Below are positions 9,401 to 17,608 of a stretch of 64,000 nucleotides of DNA, in pieces. The notes below the pieces were generated by a model. It made no database searches. It saw nothing but the letters and a program-made list of their open reading frames with translations, and was not told where the DNA came from. How positions within the stretch are numbered: position 1 is the stretch's first letter; each line of letters opens with the position of its first letter. Origin of the DNA: Saprospiraceae bacterium UBA2329 (GTDB lineage Bacteria; Bacteroidota; Bacteroidia; Chitinophagales; Saprospiraceae); NCBI GenBank assembly GCA_002344975.1, contig DDUV01000008.1:15672-79671 (forward strand). The letters are read 5' to 3'. A program made the position numbers and the translations under genes.

Positions 9401-12128
9401 TCTGACCGCACAAATCGGCGACAATGCCGGCGATGTATCGCTTTCAGACGGCTGTTTCCAGCTTTCCTCCAACTTCATTCCGCTTTGGTCCGGTTTCCCG
9501 GAAGCAGGCGAGTTGTCTTTTGAAGGATCGGGCGATACCCGCCTTATCTGCCCCGACAACGGCATAGCCGACGAAATCAGCTTCAATGCAGCGGGCCTAT
9601 CTCAAAACCTGCCCTCTGTTTTCCTGCTCACTGATGCCGATAACGTGGTGCTCGACATCTTTACAGATACCACCTACGATTTTGACCAGACAGACGAGCC
9701 GGAACTCCGCGTTTGGAGCCTTTCTTTTGCAGGCGCTTTGCTGGTACAAGTGGGCGACAACGCAGCCGAGGTGGACCTGGCTTCTGAATGTTCCGAACTG
9801 AGCAACTTCCTCACCGTGTTGCGCCAAAAGCCGGAAGCCGCAAGCATCAGTCTTTCTGATGGAAATACCTTTATTTCAGCTTGCGCTGATGGGCTGACGG
9901 GACCTGTTTCCTTCATCAATACCTCTGATTTTGCAGGCAACTACATCTATGTCATTACCAGCACAAGCAATGTAATTCTGGATGTAGCCGCCGGCAGTAG
10001 CTACGATTTCTCAGACCTGACCAACGACACTGTGCGCGTGTGGGGATTGGCTTACACCGGCAATATCCTGGCCCAGATTGGCGACAACGCAGCTACCACG
10101 ACCATTACAGACGACTGCTACGATCTGTCCGACAATTTCATCACGGTGGTACGCGTCAATGCGGTCGGCGGTTCATTGATTACTCCCGATGGCCAAACGC
10201 AATACCTGCGCTGCGCCGGCGACGGCACGCCCGATCCGATCAGTTTCACAGTCACCGGAGCATCCAATGCGCCCTATCTGTTCCTCATTACAGACGAAAA
10301 CGACTACCTGATCGGCATTTCTACCCAGCCTGGTTTCGATTTTGAGAACGCCATTCAGGGAGTGTTCCGCATTCGCGGGATTTCTTACACCGGCGTGTTC
10401 CAGTTGTTCCCCGGCGACAGCATTTTCGGAGATATTCCGGCTGCCAGCGGTTGTTTCGATTTCTCGGATAACTTCATAGAAATCAACAATGTGCGCGTCA
10501 ATGGAGGCAACCTGTTCAGCACCGGCAACCAAACGGTGTTCTACATTTGTCCGGCCGACGGCGTAGCCGACGTGGTGCATTTCAACAATACGTCCAACGC
10601 AGCTACTGCCAACTACGCCTACTTGTTTACCAATGAAAACAACGTCATCATTGGCCTCACCTTCCAGGATTCGTTCAACTTCGATATTGCCGGCATCGGC
10701 ATTACCCGGATTTGGGGTGTTTCTTACACCGGTAATTTCATTGCCAATTTTGGAGACAACGCCGCTACAACGCCGCTTTCCGATCAGTGCTATGATCTGT
10801 CGAACAACTACATCACCGTGGTGCGCGACGTACCCGCCGGCGGCACAGTAGCCACTTCGCAGGGCGAAACAGCACTCACGATTTGCCTCGGCATTGATCC
10901 TTCGGTAGTGACGGCTCAGAGCACCAGCGCGTCTTTGGTGGCCTATACCTTTGCGCTTACGACGCAGTTCAACGACATTCTGGCATTCTCGGATGGCGGC
11001 AACTTCAACTTTGCGCAATACGGCGCCGGCACTTATCGGATATGGGGCGTTTCTTACACGGGCACGCTCGACCTTACGGTTGAAAATATCCTCAGCGTGG
11101 ATTTGGGCAGTAGTTGCCTCGAACTGTCTGGCAATTTCATCACCGTCATCGTTACCGACATCATTGCAGGCGGCGTACTTTCTGCCAACGGCGACCTGAC
11201 GACGGTTTATTTCTGCCCCAACGACGGACAGGAAGACTTGGTAGAAGTGAGTACCACCAGCCCCACGCCTTCCGACAACTATCGCTTTGTGGTGGCCAAT
11301 CAGAACGGCATGGTTTTCATTCCCGACCTGATGGGCAATGCTATTGATTTTGACGGCGCAGGCATTGGAGAATACCGCATCTACGGCATCGCGTTCACCG
11401 GCAACTATTTGGTGGGGCTGGGCACCAATCTCAATACTGCCGATCTTTCGGATGGTTGTTTCTCCTTGTCGTCCAACTTCATCCGCGTGTTCAACGCAGT
11501 AGCCGACGGCGGCACAGTGAGTACGACCGATGGCGATACGCAAGTAGAATTGGACATGCAGGACGGTGAGGCAGATGTGTTGGAATTTGAAAATACCGGC
11601 GCGACCAACCTGCCTTACCTGTACGTTCTGACCGATGAGAACAACATCGTTTTGGGCTATCTCAACGGCAATAGCTTCGATTTTGAAGGCCGTACCGAGC
11701 CGAAACTGCGCGTGTGGGGACTTTCCTACCACGGCGCAGCGCCCACTGCCACCGATGTGCCGGCTTCAGAATTGATCGGCGCAGGTGATTGTGCAGCATT
11801 CTCTCAGAACTTTGTGTCCATCGCGGCCATCGTAGATCCGACGCTGCAAGACAACGCTACTTCTCTGCGCGCTACGGCCCAGCCCAACCCGGCTACCGAC
11901 CGCGTGACCCTGCGCGTATGGGCTGATGAAAAAGTCAAGTCGGCCTCTGCTACCGTACTGATTATGGATGCTTCGGGCCGCGTACGCGACCAGTATCGCC
12001 TGCCGGAATGGAGCGGTTTCCAACAAGCTGAGTTGGACATCAGCCGCTTGGAGGAAGGTGTTTATACCGTGCAGATTCGCAGCGCCGAAAACGTGGCTGT
12101 ACTGCGGGTGGTGAAGAGCCGTATGTAG
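6414..12128 (+). CDS. Giant T9SS type A surface protein with 16 tandem cysteine-paired repeats
   Basis: 1904 residues. The signal peptide MILKKVLPLVWLLLAAWSNSTAQ is followed by 16 tandem repeats of about 111 residues and then a ~80-residue type A sorting domain (AQPNPATDRVTLRVW to the final VLRVVKSRM). A typical repeat runs GGxVxxxxG, C near the DG(x)xD motif, YAYVxTDxNN, DFE, RVWGLSYTGNLxAxxGDNAA, then CYDLSDNF. Two cysteines per repeat at fixed positions suggest one disulfide per unit; the last repeat has lost the first cysteine. The repeat matches no named domain that I recognise, although similar units seem common in Saprospiria. An adhesive or structural surface fibre is an inference. 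Confidence 0.9.
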   Translation: MILKKVLPLVWLLLAAWSNSTAQSGSGCIEGAIVTTRAGATSVDICQGDGLPDIIRFKTSPAAMPFAYLITDVNNVILGVSASNIINLEGYPVGTLRVWAFAYLGSISAQVGQNAADGGLAQICFALTSNFVTVNSINPDGGTVTTSTGANSAFACVNNSGSNAISFATTNTGSNYSYVVTNANNIIVGAATGNMFDFGTVPAGNYRVWGVAHAGPLNAPIGANITTSVLSNQCYGLSSNFVTVQRGNADGGTVSTVSGASEIKFCRAADAVAVALTVQSPAPASYAYVLTNTANRIIAILPGNSFQPAGLPLGNYRIWGLSYSGNILAQAGDDAAAVALSDACFDLSDNFIPVALQDVNGGEISIAGGGNQALCVGDGDADVVSFSAAGGSGASYIWVVTDADGEQVLAVSTSNDIDFEGFASGSVLVWGLAYSGTLNAQPGQSVAEALQGLECFDLSENAVALHLTRTNGGEVTIAGGATSINVCTGDGVSDELSFTNTSDASENYAYVVTDGNNNIIALSASGVVDFEGGGVGVVRVWGLSYSGNLLAQVGDNAASTTLSDGCYDLSDNFVTVDLRRTNGGNVSITGGAVFATVCANDGAADVLSFNNNSGFAPNYAYIVTNENNVVQSISTTGMIDFEGSGSGIVRVWGVAYTGNLLVAPGDNAAAVALSDECFDLSDNYVVVDRETVDGGMIMTPFGQTQLEFCGGDGFPDQAVYFSTMQAFGNFTFLITDANNTLLVQTTSNFTDFESFGAGTFRVWGLSYTGNATLQPGDNVSSATLSDRCFDLSDNFLTIVVNTVDGGTVSLIDGGGNAYLACANDGSADVALVQSTANEPGANYTWLLTDEGNQILAISSTADFNFDNYDPGTYRIWGLGYTGSLSAAPGQFAGTVSLASECFGLSLNYIEVSVETALGGEISVADGSHFISICAGNDIVSEPITFNTTGSSTGTYVYVITDEENNIVRVYNDDVISFDDGLGEGRYRVWGLAYTGDLTAQIGDNAGDVSLSDGCFQLSSNFIPLWSGFPEAGELSFEGSGDTRLICPDNGIADEISFNAAGLSQNLPSVFLLTDADNVVLDIFTDTTYDFDQTDEPELRVWSLSFAGALLVQVGDNAAEVDLASECSELSNFLTVLRQKPEAASISLSDGNTFISACADGLTGPVSFINTSDFAGNYIYVITSTSNVILDVAAGSSYDFSDLTNDTVRVWGLAYTGNILAQIGDNAATTTITDDCYDLSDNFITVVRVNAVGGSLITPDGQTQYLRCAGDGTPDPISFTVTGASNAPYLFLITDENDYLIGISTQPGFDFENAIQGVFRIRGISYTGVFQLFPGDSIFGDIPAASGCFDFSDNFIEINNVRVNGGNLFSTGNQTVFYICPADGVADVVHFNNTSNAATANYAYLFTNENNVIIGLTFQDSFNFDIAGIGITRIWGVSYTGNFIANFGDNAATTPLSDQCYDLSNNYITVVRDVPAGGTVATSQGETALTICLGIDPSVVTAQSTSASLVAYTFALTTQFNDILAFSDGGNFNFAQYGAGTYRIWGVSYTGTLDLTVENILSVDLGSSCLELSGNFITVIVTDIIAGGVLSANGDLTTVYFCPNDGQEDLVEVSTTSPTPSDNYRFVVANQNGMVFIPDLMGNAIDFDGAGIGEYRIYGIAFTGNYLVGLGTNLNTADLSDGCFSLSSNFIRVFNAVADGGTVSTTDGDTQVELDMQDGEADVLEFENTGATNLPYLYVLTDENNIVLGYLNGNSFDFEGRTEPKLRVWGLSYHGAAPTATDVPASELIGAGDCAAFSQNFVSIAAIVDPTLQDNATSLRATAQPNPATDRVTLRVWADEKVKSASATVLIMDASGRVRDQYRLPEWSGFQQAELDISRLEEGVYTVQIRSAENVAVLRVVKSRM

Positions 12129-12177
12129 TGGTTAATGGCTTGGGGTCTTTCCCTGAGTCGCTAAAATGATTCAATTC

Positions 12178-12213
12178 AAAGGGCGTCGAATGCGGAAGTG
12201 TTCGGCGCCCTTT
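12178..12213 (+). terminator. Terminator hairpin after the giant repeat protein
   Basis: AAAGGGCGTCGAA pairs with TTCGGCGCCCTTT (one wobble pair, 10-base loop). It sits 50 bp after the stop, between convergent genes, and may act in both directions. Confidence 0.7.
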
Positions 12214-12220
12214 GTGCTTT

Positions 12221-12366
12221 CCTAATCTACCACAATTTCTCCGCCCGCGCAAGGTTCTACCTTGTGCGGACTATCATGCGGGTTCTACCCGCCCACATTC
12301 ATCACGGGAGAAGTATAGTCCTGCCCGCGCGAGGTTCTACCCTCATCCTAATCTACCACAATTTCC
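12221..12366. repeat. Hairpin array flanked by a 19-bp direct repeat
   Basis: CCTAATCTACCACAATTTC occurs at 12221-12239 and again at 12347-12365, where it is the 3' end of the neighbouring metallo-hydrolase gene. Between them lie tiny-loop hairpins with a GGT-TCT-ACC tip: one at 12245-12269, one at 12278-12292 and a half copy near 12326-12342. The same hairpin type occurs, reverse complemented, at 40453-40560. Confidence 0.75.
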
Positions 12367-13115
12367 AGCCCGTCCCAGCCCAATTCTACCCCCGGCGGTA
12401 AAGCAGGCGACACATCGCAGCGCCGCCCCATGCTGTGGGCTATATGCGTCAGGTAAGCCTTGCGCGGCCCTATGCGCTCAATCAATTCCAGCGCGCCCTC
12501 CAAATGCAGGTGCGTGGGATGTGGCGTATGATACAAGGCATTAATAATCAGTATTTCCGTTCCCATCACTTTCTCCAATTCCGCCTCGCTGATGGTTTTC
12601 ACATCGGTCAGGTAGGTAAACGAGCCTACGCGAAAACCCAGTACCGGCAGACTGCCGTGCATTACTTCGATGGGTACGATGGAAGTGCTGCCGATTTGAA
12701 TGGGCGTATCTTTTTGAATTTCCTGCAATAGCAAGCGCGGCGCTCCGGGATAGGCATCGGGGCCAAAGGCGTAGGCAAAGCGGCGGCGCAGTTCGGCAGC
12801 CACGCGCACCGTGGCATACACGGGCATATCGCGGCGCTGAAAAAAATTGAACGGCCGCACATCGTCCATACCCGCCACATGGTCGTTGTGTTCGTGGGTG
12901 ATGAGAATGGCATCCAATGAGCTTACATCTGCCCGGAGCATTTGCTGCCGAAAATCAGGGCCGCAGTCTATCGCAATGTTTTGATTATCAATACTCAAAA
13001 GCGCCGATGTGCGCAGCCGGTGATCGCGCGGATCGGAAGACCGGCACACCTCGCAGCCGCAACCAATGACCGGCGTACCCTGAGAGGTGCCGGTGCCGAG
13101 GAGTGTAACTTTCAG
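12348..13115 (-). CDS. MBL-fold metallo-hydrolase (PhnP-like phosphodiesterase family), probable CTG start
   Basis: Cytoplasmic zinc hydrolase of the metallo-beta-lactamase fold, 255 residues. The frame holds LLGTGTSQGTPVIGCGC near the N-terminus, the metal motif THEHNDHVAGMDD, and a late LTHIAHSM segment. These features fit the family usually annotated as PhnP-like or lipoate-biosynthesis-like MBL hydrolases; the substrate is unknown. No ATG, GTG or TTG lies upstream of the conserved N-terminus. Family members begin M-K-V-T, which here is CTG-AAA-GTT-ACA, and that CTG overlaps the upstream gene's TGA as CTGA, suggesting translational coupling. A GTG at 13049 would delete the conserved start. 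Confidence 0.85.
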   Translation of the reverse strand: MKVTLLGTGTSQGTPVIGCGCEVCRSSDPRDHRLRTSALLSIDNQNIAIDCGPDFRQQMLRADVSSLDAILITHEHNDHVAGMDDVRPFNFFQRRDMPVYATVRVAAELRRRFAYAFGPDAYPGAPRLLLQEIQKDTPIQIGSTSIVPIEVMHGSLPVLGFRVGSFTYLTDVKTISEAELEKVMGTEILIINALYHTPHPTHLHLEGALELIERIGPRKAYLTHIAHSMGRRCDVSPALPPGVELGWDGLEIVVD

Positions 13116-13411
13116 TTGGATGGCGTCTCGGATTGAGCGGGTTCGGAGGAAGAACTCTGGAGAATTTCTTTGTACAGCTTAGCCGATTTTTCCGACATGC
13201 CCGCATCGCCGGCCTCTATTCCGGCAATGATGTCGAGCAGGCAGGTGATGCGGCCTTCGGTATTGAAAAACTTGTTCACAACGGCCATCTTGCGGTCTTC
13301 CACCACACAGTAGCCCGATTGGAAATTGCCTTTTTCATAACGCACCGTGTAGCCCAGCTCTTCGAGCAGCGTTTCTATCTTTTTGAGATTGTGCGCGGTA
13401 TATTTCAACAT
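13112..13411 (-). CDS. Small conserved protein of unknown function
   Basis: 99 residues, beginning MLKYTAHNLKKIETLLEELG. It has no signal peptide or membrane segment. The sequence is mixed alpha/beta (VRYEKGNFQSGYCVVEDRKMAVVNKFF, then a helical ITCLLDIIAGI) and ends in an acidic Ser/Glu tail. I do not recognise a named family. The ATG at 13411 is chosen over the longer frame to 13450 because a -7 box (TACCTTTG) occupies 13437-13444. Its stop overlaps the metallo-hydrolase start by CTGA, so the two are co-translated. Confidence 0.75.
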   Translation of the reverse strand: MLKYTAHNLKKIETLLEELGYTVRYEKGNFQSGYCVVEDRKMAVVNKFFNTEGRITCLLDIIAGIEAGDAGMSEKSAKLYKEILQSSSSEPAQSETPSN

Positions 13412-13436
13412 GCCGGAAATGGTGTTTTGTCTTGCA

Positions 13437-13444
13437 CAAAGGTA
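13437..13444 (-). promoter_or_regulatory. -7 box for the 13411-12348 operon
   Basis: TACCTTTG on the minus strand matches the Bacteroidota consensus and lies about 26 bp upstream of the ATG at 13411. It excludes the longer start at 13450. Confidence 0.5.
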
Positions 13445-13465
13445 GTGCATGGGCCGCGATTTTTC

Positions 13466-13473
13466 TATTTTTG
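13466..13473 (+). promoter_or_regulatory. -7 box for the barrel gene at 13490
   Basis: TATTTTTG matches TAnnTTTG and lies 16 bp before the ATG. The 5' leader would be very short, and no -33 TTG is found at normal spacing. Confidence 0.4.
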
Positions 13474-13489
13474 CGCAAATTACCCTGCT

Positions 13490-14098
13490 ATGCGATATTC
13501 ATTGATCCTTTTTGTCTTAATGACGGTCTTCTGCCTGGCCGCCTTTTCCGTACAGGCCCAACGCTTCAAAACTGCTGTGGTGGCAGGGCTGAACATGGCT
13601 CAAATTGACGGCGACGACCTGGCCGGGTACCGCCAGCCGGGCATCAATGCAGGTCTGCGAACCTCTGCACAATTGTCGGATAGATGGCAATTGGGGCTTG
13701 AGCTATTGTTTTCACAACAAGGCTCAGACCGTGGGCCTGATGATCCTTTTCTGACCAACTATGACAGAATTCGATTCAACATGGTAGAAGTGCCTGCCAT
13801 GATTCAGTTTTCGGAATGGAAAATTCAATTAGCAGCGGGCCTTTCTTACAGTCGTTTGATCAATTATCGCATCCGGGGCATCGGCGGGAGCAACATTGCT
13901 TCCAATTTCGACATAGATCGCAACAACGTCAGCGTGTTGCTGGGCGGCACTTATTTCCCCTCCGAAAAATGGGGCTTGGATGTGCGCTGGACCCGCGCTA
14001 TGTTTCCTCTTCAGGTGTATTCCTCACTTTCAGGCGCCGAAACAGATCAATTCCTCAGTTATTTCGTCTCCTTTCGCCTGCTGTTCTTACTGAATTGA
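13490..14098 (+). CDS. Outer-membrane beta-barrel protein, PorT-like
   Basis: 202 residues. The signal peptide MRYSLILFVLMTVFCLAAFSVQAQ is followed by alternating amphipathic strands (FKTAVVAGLNMAQIDGDDLAGY, WQLGLELLFSQQGS, WKIQLAAGLSYSRLI), ending in FVSFRLLFLLN with an aromatic-rich last strand. This is the general barrel pattern common in Bacteroidota. The function is not predictable: PorT itself belongs to T9SS, but most relatives do not. The start at 13490 is set by the signal peptide; the frame extends upstream without meaning. Confidence 0.85.
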   Translation: MRYSLILFVLMTVFCLAAFSVQAQRFKTAVVAGLNMAQIDGDDLAGYRQPGINAGLRTSAQLSDRWQLGLELLFSQQGSDRGPDDPFLTNYDRIRFNMVEVPAMIQFSEWKIQLAAGLSYSRLINYRIRGIGGSNIASNFDIDRNNVSVLLGGTYFPSEKWGLDVRWTRAMFPLQVYSSLSGAETDQFLSYFVSFRLLFLLN

Positions 14099-14131
14099 CC
14101 ATTTTCGTTGTACAATAAAAATCAACCACTT

Positions 14132-14605
14132 ATGAAATATTCAACCATCCCTTTCCTGCTCCTCGTGCTGTTTTCGGCCTGCTCCTCCCAATCAGGCTCC
14201 GACGCCGCCGCAAGTTCCAAACAGGCAGCGCCCGCCCCCGCCTTCCCTACCCTGCCCATCGAAACCATCAGGACGCTGGTAGCCGAGTGCGATTACATTG
14301 ACATCATCATGTACCAGCCGCAATTCAGCATGAGCCAAAACGAGCGCAGTGCCGTCATGGCTACTCTTTCGCACATCTCTGAAGTGCCCGCAGTACACAA
14401 TGCCGCCAATCCCGCCACCGGCCACATCTTTTATCAGGCCAAAGGTCAGACACTCCTCGAAGCCGACCTCTACCTGCGCAATGAAGGCAGCTATTTGGTC
14501 TTCTATCAGGACGGCAAACCCGCCTTCGCCAATGCCATGACACAACAGGGCGTAGCTTTTTTTGCCAACATTCTCAGCCAATTGCAGGGCGCTCCGCAGC
14601 AATAA
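14132..14605 (+). CDS. Small lipoprotein of unknown function
   Basis: 157 residues. The lipoprotein signal MKYSTIPFLLLVLFSACSSQ has a lipobox ending at the cysteine of FSAC. The mature part starts with a low-complexity Ser/Ala/Pro linker and continues as a ~110-residue globular domain (IRTLVAECDYIDIIMYQPQFSMS, IFYQAKGQTLLEADLYL, YLVFYQDGKPAFANAMT). No domain is recognised. It lies 33 bp after the barrel gene and 15 bp before the exopolyphosphatase, so the three may be co-transcribed. Confidence 0.8.
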   Translation: MKYSTIPFLLLVLFSACSSQSGSDAAASSKQAAPAPAFPTLPIETIRTLVAECDYIDIIMYQPQFSMSQNERSAVMATLSHISEVPAVHNAANPATGHIFYQAKGQTLLEADLYLRNEGSYLVFYQDGKPAFANAMTQQGVAFFANILSQLQGAPQQ

Positions 14606-14620
14606 AACCGCACTTTTCTG

Positions 14621-15529
14621 ATGAGACGCATTGCTGTTATTGACCTGGGAACCAATACTTTCCACCTGCTCATTGTCGAGCGGACAGAGGATGCGCCGTT
14701 CCGCGTGGTTTTCCGAAAACAGGTGTATGCCAAGCTCGGCATCGGCGGCGTGGAGTACATCATACCCGAATCGTTTGAGCGCGGATTGGAAACCTTAGAG
14801 GCTTTTCAAATGGCCATTGTTGAATATGGCGCCGAGTTGGTGCAGGCATTTGGCACTGCTGCGCTCCGCACCGCCTCCAACGCCCCGGAATTCATAGAGC
14901 AGGCACTCCGGCGCACGGGCATTCCCATCACCCTCATCAGCGGCCGGGAAGAAGCGCGCCTCATCCATCGCGGCGTCAGTTGGGCCGTCCCCATCGAAGA
15001 CGACGAGCCGGTACTCATCATGGACATCGGCGGCGGCAGCGTAGAATTCATCATTGCCGACAAAAACGGGCCGCTTTGGTACCAAAGTTTTATGGTGGGC
15101 GTGGCCGTACTCTTTCGCAATTTCCACCACAGCGATCCCATCACCGAGGATGAAACGGAGGCTGTCAGGTCTTTTTTAAAACAACAATTGCAACCGCTCC
15201 TGACCGCTTTGCAACAGCATCCGGTTCGACGGCTCATCGGCGCTGCCGGCGCTTTTGACGTGGTAGAAGGCATGACCCTGCCCGAAATACCGACCTCGCC
15301 CAATGCCGAAATCCCGCTGGAGCGCTTCCCGGAAGTTTACCAACGCATCATCGCCGCCACTCTGGCCGAGCGCTTAGCCATGCCCGGACTGCCGCACCCG
15401 CGCGCCGACATGATCGTGGTGGCCTTTATTCTCATAGACTTCGTGATGCGCCATGCCGGTATTCAACGCATGACGGTTTCGCATTTTTCCCTCAAGGAGG
15501 GTATGATTCGGGAGTGTTTTGGGGAGTAG
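14621..15529 (+). CDS. Ppx/GppA-family phosphatase (exopolyphosphatase-like)
   Basis: Cytoplasmic ASKHA-fold phosphatase acting on polyphosphate or (p)ppGpp. 302 residues, the short single-core form usual in Bacteroidota. Phosphate loops are intact: VIDLGTNTFHLLIVE at the N-terminus and MDIGGGSVEFIIAD near residue 134, with GTAALRTASNAPEF between. It lacks the C-terminal HD-like domain of E. coli Ppx/GppA. Which substrate is used cannot be told from sequence. Confidence 0.92.
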   Translation: MRRIAVIDLGTNTFHLLIVERTEDAPFRVVFRKQVYAKLGIGGVEYIIPESFERGLETLEAFQMAIVEYGAELVQAFGTAALRTASNAPEFIEQALRRTGIPITLISGREEARLIHRGVSWAVPIEDDEPVLIMDIGGGSVEFIIADKNGPLWYQSFMVGVAVLFRNFHHSDPITEDETEAVRSFLKQQLQPLLTALQQHPVRRLIGAAGAFDVVEGMTLPEIPTSPNAEIPLERFPEVYQRIIAATLAERLAMPGLPHPRADMIVVAFILIDFVMRHAGIQRMTVSHFSLKEGMIRECFGE

Positions 15530-15547
15530 GTAATGGTATTAAAAAAG

Positions 15548-16750
15548 TTACCCCCGCACAGATTTATGTTTTTTCCGCTTGGCCGGCCAGCCCAGAAAAC
15601 GCGTGAGGGCGTGCAGATAATGACGTATGACGATTTCTTCTTCGAACTCGCGCAGTACTTTTTTACGGCCCTCCCAGCCCATTTGGCGACGTTCGGAAGG
15701 CGACAGTTCCAGAAAAGTCTCGATGGTTTGAATGAGATGGCCCGTGTCCTTGGGGCGGCACAACAGCCCGTTCACACCATGTTCGACGACCTCGCGGCAG
15801 CCAACAGAATCGGTGGTGATGATGGGTTTGGCCATGGCCGCAGCTTCGAGCAAAATGCGCGGAACCCCCTCTCCAAAAAAGGAAGGTAAAAGCACACAAT
15901 CGGCTTCCGCCAAAAATGGCCGTATGTCATCCGTTTCGCCATGAAAACGCACGATGCCCTGCTGCTGCCACTCCTGCACCAGATCGAAAGAGACGGCGTC
16001 GGGATGATCGGGAACGATGAACCCCACGAGGTGAAAGCTACAGGGCGCGCCTTTGCGATGAAAATGCAGTGCCGCTTCGTAAAACTCTTTCATCCCTTTG
16101 CTCCATACAATCCTGCCCGCATAGAGAAAGTGCAAGGGCTTGTGTTCGCGGCGTTCGTGGCCGGGTTTGTACCATTGCACGTCCACGCCTTCGCTGGGCA
16201 ACAGGAAGGACTTATCGGCAGGCACGATCCGAAGTTGTTCAAAAAATTGCTGGTCGTCCCGGTTGAGAAACCAAACCTGACGACTGAACAGACCCGCCAA
16301 ACGGTACAGTTGTATGACGACCCACTTGGAAAAACTCCAGCCCTCTTCGCGCATCAGCCCCAGCCCAGTGGTGATGGCGATGGACGGAATGCGGCACCAC
16401 CAGGTCGCCATAGAGCCGTAAATATTGGGCTTGGCAGTGTAGTGAAACACAAAATCGAAGCGGTATTTGCGGTAGATGGAAATGAGGCGAAGGATGCCGC
16501 GCCACTCGCGCAGGGGGTTGGTGCCATACACGGCAATGGGAAGCTGGACGAAGTGAAACCCTTCGGCGATGAGCCGGGTACTGGAGTGGTCGTGCGGGCT
16601 GATGACATACACCTCGGCGCCCATGTCGCGGAGGCGGCGGAGCAGGCCCAAACGGAAATTACAGGTGTACCAGGATGAATTGGAAACCAGTGCGATGCGC
16701 CGGGCTTTGCGGGCGGCGACATTTCCTTTGGATGGTTTGAGTTTGCTCAA
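15548..16750 (-). CDS. Glycosyltransferase family 4
   Basis: GT-B fold retaining glycosyltransferase, 400 residues, probably cytoplasmic or peripheral at the inner membrane and involved in surface polysaccharide or O-glycan assembly. The N-terminal Rossmann half starts RRIALVSNSSWYTCNFRLGLL. The C-terminal half has LHFLYAGRIVWSKGMKEF, GETDDIRPFLAEADCVLLPS and the E-x7-E motif EGVPRILLE. Sugar donor and acceptor are unknown. The nucleotide-sugar gene manC lies nearby but is separated by a restriction-modification pair that may have been inserted between them. Confidence 0.9.
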   Translation of the reverse strand: MSKLKPSKGNVAARKARRIALVSNSSWYTCNFRLGLLRRLRDMGAEVYVISPHDHSSTRLIAEGFHFVQLPIAVYGTNPLREWRGILRLISIYRKYRFDFVFHYTAKPNIYGSMATWWCRIPSIAITTGLGLMREEGWSFSKWVVIQLYRLAGLFSRQVWFLNRDDQQFFEQLRIVPADKSFLLPSEGVDVQWYKPGHERREHKPLHFLYAGRIVWSKGMKEFYEAALHFHRKGAPCSFHLVGFIVPDHPDAVSFDLVQEWQQQGIVRFHGETDDIRPFLAEADCVLLPSFFGEGVPRILLEAAAMAKPIITTDSVGCREVVEHGVNGLLCRPKDTGHLIQTIETFLELSPSERRQMGWEGRKKVLREFEEEIVIRHYLHALTRFLGWPAKRKKHKSVRG

Positions 16751-16807
16751 TGTATGCGGTTGTATGTAAAAATAGCGGATGTTTCCGGCAGTATTCGAGA
16801 ATTGTCG

Positions 16808-17608
16808 CTAATCGTCTCTCATTTTATATCGTTCCAACTCATCATTTGAAAGCTCATTCGGCAAAACTAATCTATAGTGCTTTTCTCCGGCAATGCCAAC
16901 TCCGTTATCTCCTATTTCAAATTCAAACAACGCTATAAGATCATCCCGCATAAACTGTACTGCAATTGGGCGGCAAATTAACCGGGGGTATTTTTCGGCA
17001 CAAACTGCGAAATCTTGTTCAATTTGAACCACCCCGATTTTATCCGTGCCTCCCTTGGCCTGAACAGGGATGATATAATGAACGCCTCTTTTATCTAAGC
17101 CGACATATAGCTCATCTGTTTCTACTTGTCCTATATTAGGAACGGTTGTCCGAAAATGATTCTGTAAAGAATAGCAAGTTAAACCTGTAAAAATATCGAT
17201 CAAACGGTTATATCTCACTTTTGCCAGCAGCCCTTGTTCGTCGTCAGAGGTATAAGTGAGAATGATTCCTGGCGTAGCATCTGGTATTTTTGTTTCGATC
17301 AATTGGGGATTCGGCTGAATTTGGGTAAAATTGCTAAGCACAAATTTGTACTGAGACCGCCCTGCGGGGCGAATAATCCACTCAAAGCCATCGGGGGCCG
17401 TTTTAGTGATGGACTCAGGCAAATTAATCCGGTACCTGAATGAATAAAGGACATCGCCTAAATTCTTAGGTAAATCAATATCTAATTGCTTTGCAGCCTG
17501 TTCGATATCTGATCGGGAAAATTCAATTTCATTCAAAGTATCTTCAAAAGAGCTTTGAAATAAGTGTTCTATTATCTGTATGTATCTATTTTTTGCCATT
17601 TTATCCAT
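16808..17608 (-). CDS. Putative type II restriction endonuclease (PD-(D/E)XK-like)
   Basis: 266 residues. No family is recognised with certainty, but it directly follows and overlaps by 8 bp a DNA methyltransferase gene. Its core reads ETDELYVGLDKRGVHYIIPVQAKGG at about residues 160-185, which matches the acidic residue, hydrophobic strand, (E/Q)xK layout of PD-(D/E)XK nucleases, with Gln-Ala-Lys as the last motif. The gene and its partner are visibly richer in A+T than the flanking genes, consistent with horizontal transfer. Recognition site unknown. Confidence 0.7.
   Translation of the reverse strand: MDKMAKNRYIQIIEHLFQSSFEDTLNEIEFSRSDIEQAAKQLDIDLPKNLGDVLYSFRYRINLPESITKTAPDGFEWIIRPAGRSQYKFVLSNFTQIQPNPQLIETKIPDATPGIILTYTSDDEQGLLAKVRYNRLIDIFTGLTCYSLQNHFRTTVPNIGQVETDELYVGLDKRGVHYIIPVQAKGGTDKIGVVQIEQDFAVCAEKYPRLICRPIAVQFMRDDLIALFEFEIGDNGVGIAGEKHYRLVLPNELSNDELERYKMRDD

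Noticed and set aside
10173..11732. 519-codon open frame on the minus strand inside the giant repeat gene
   Set aside because: It is the complement of the repeat region; its composition follows the repeats on the plus strand and it has no signal, start context or motif.
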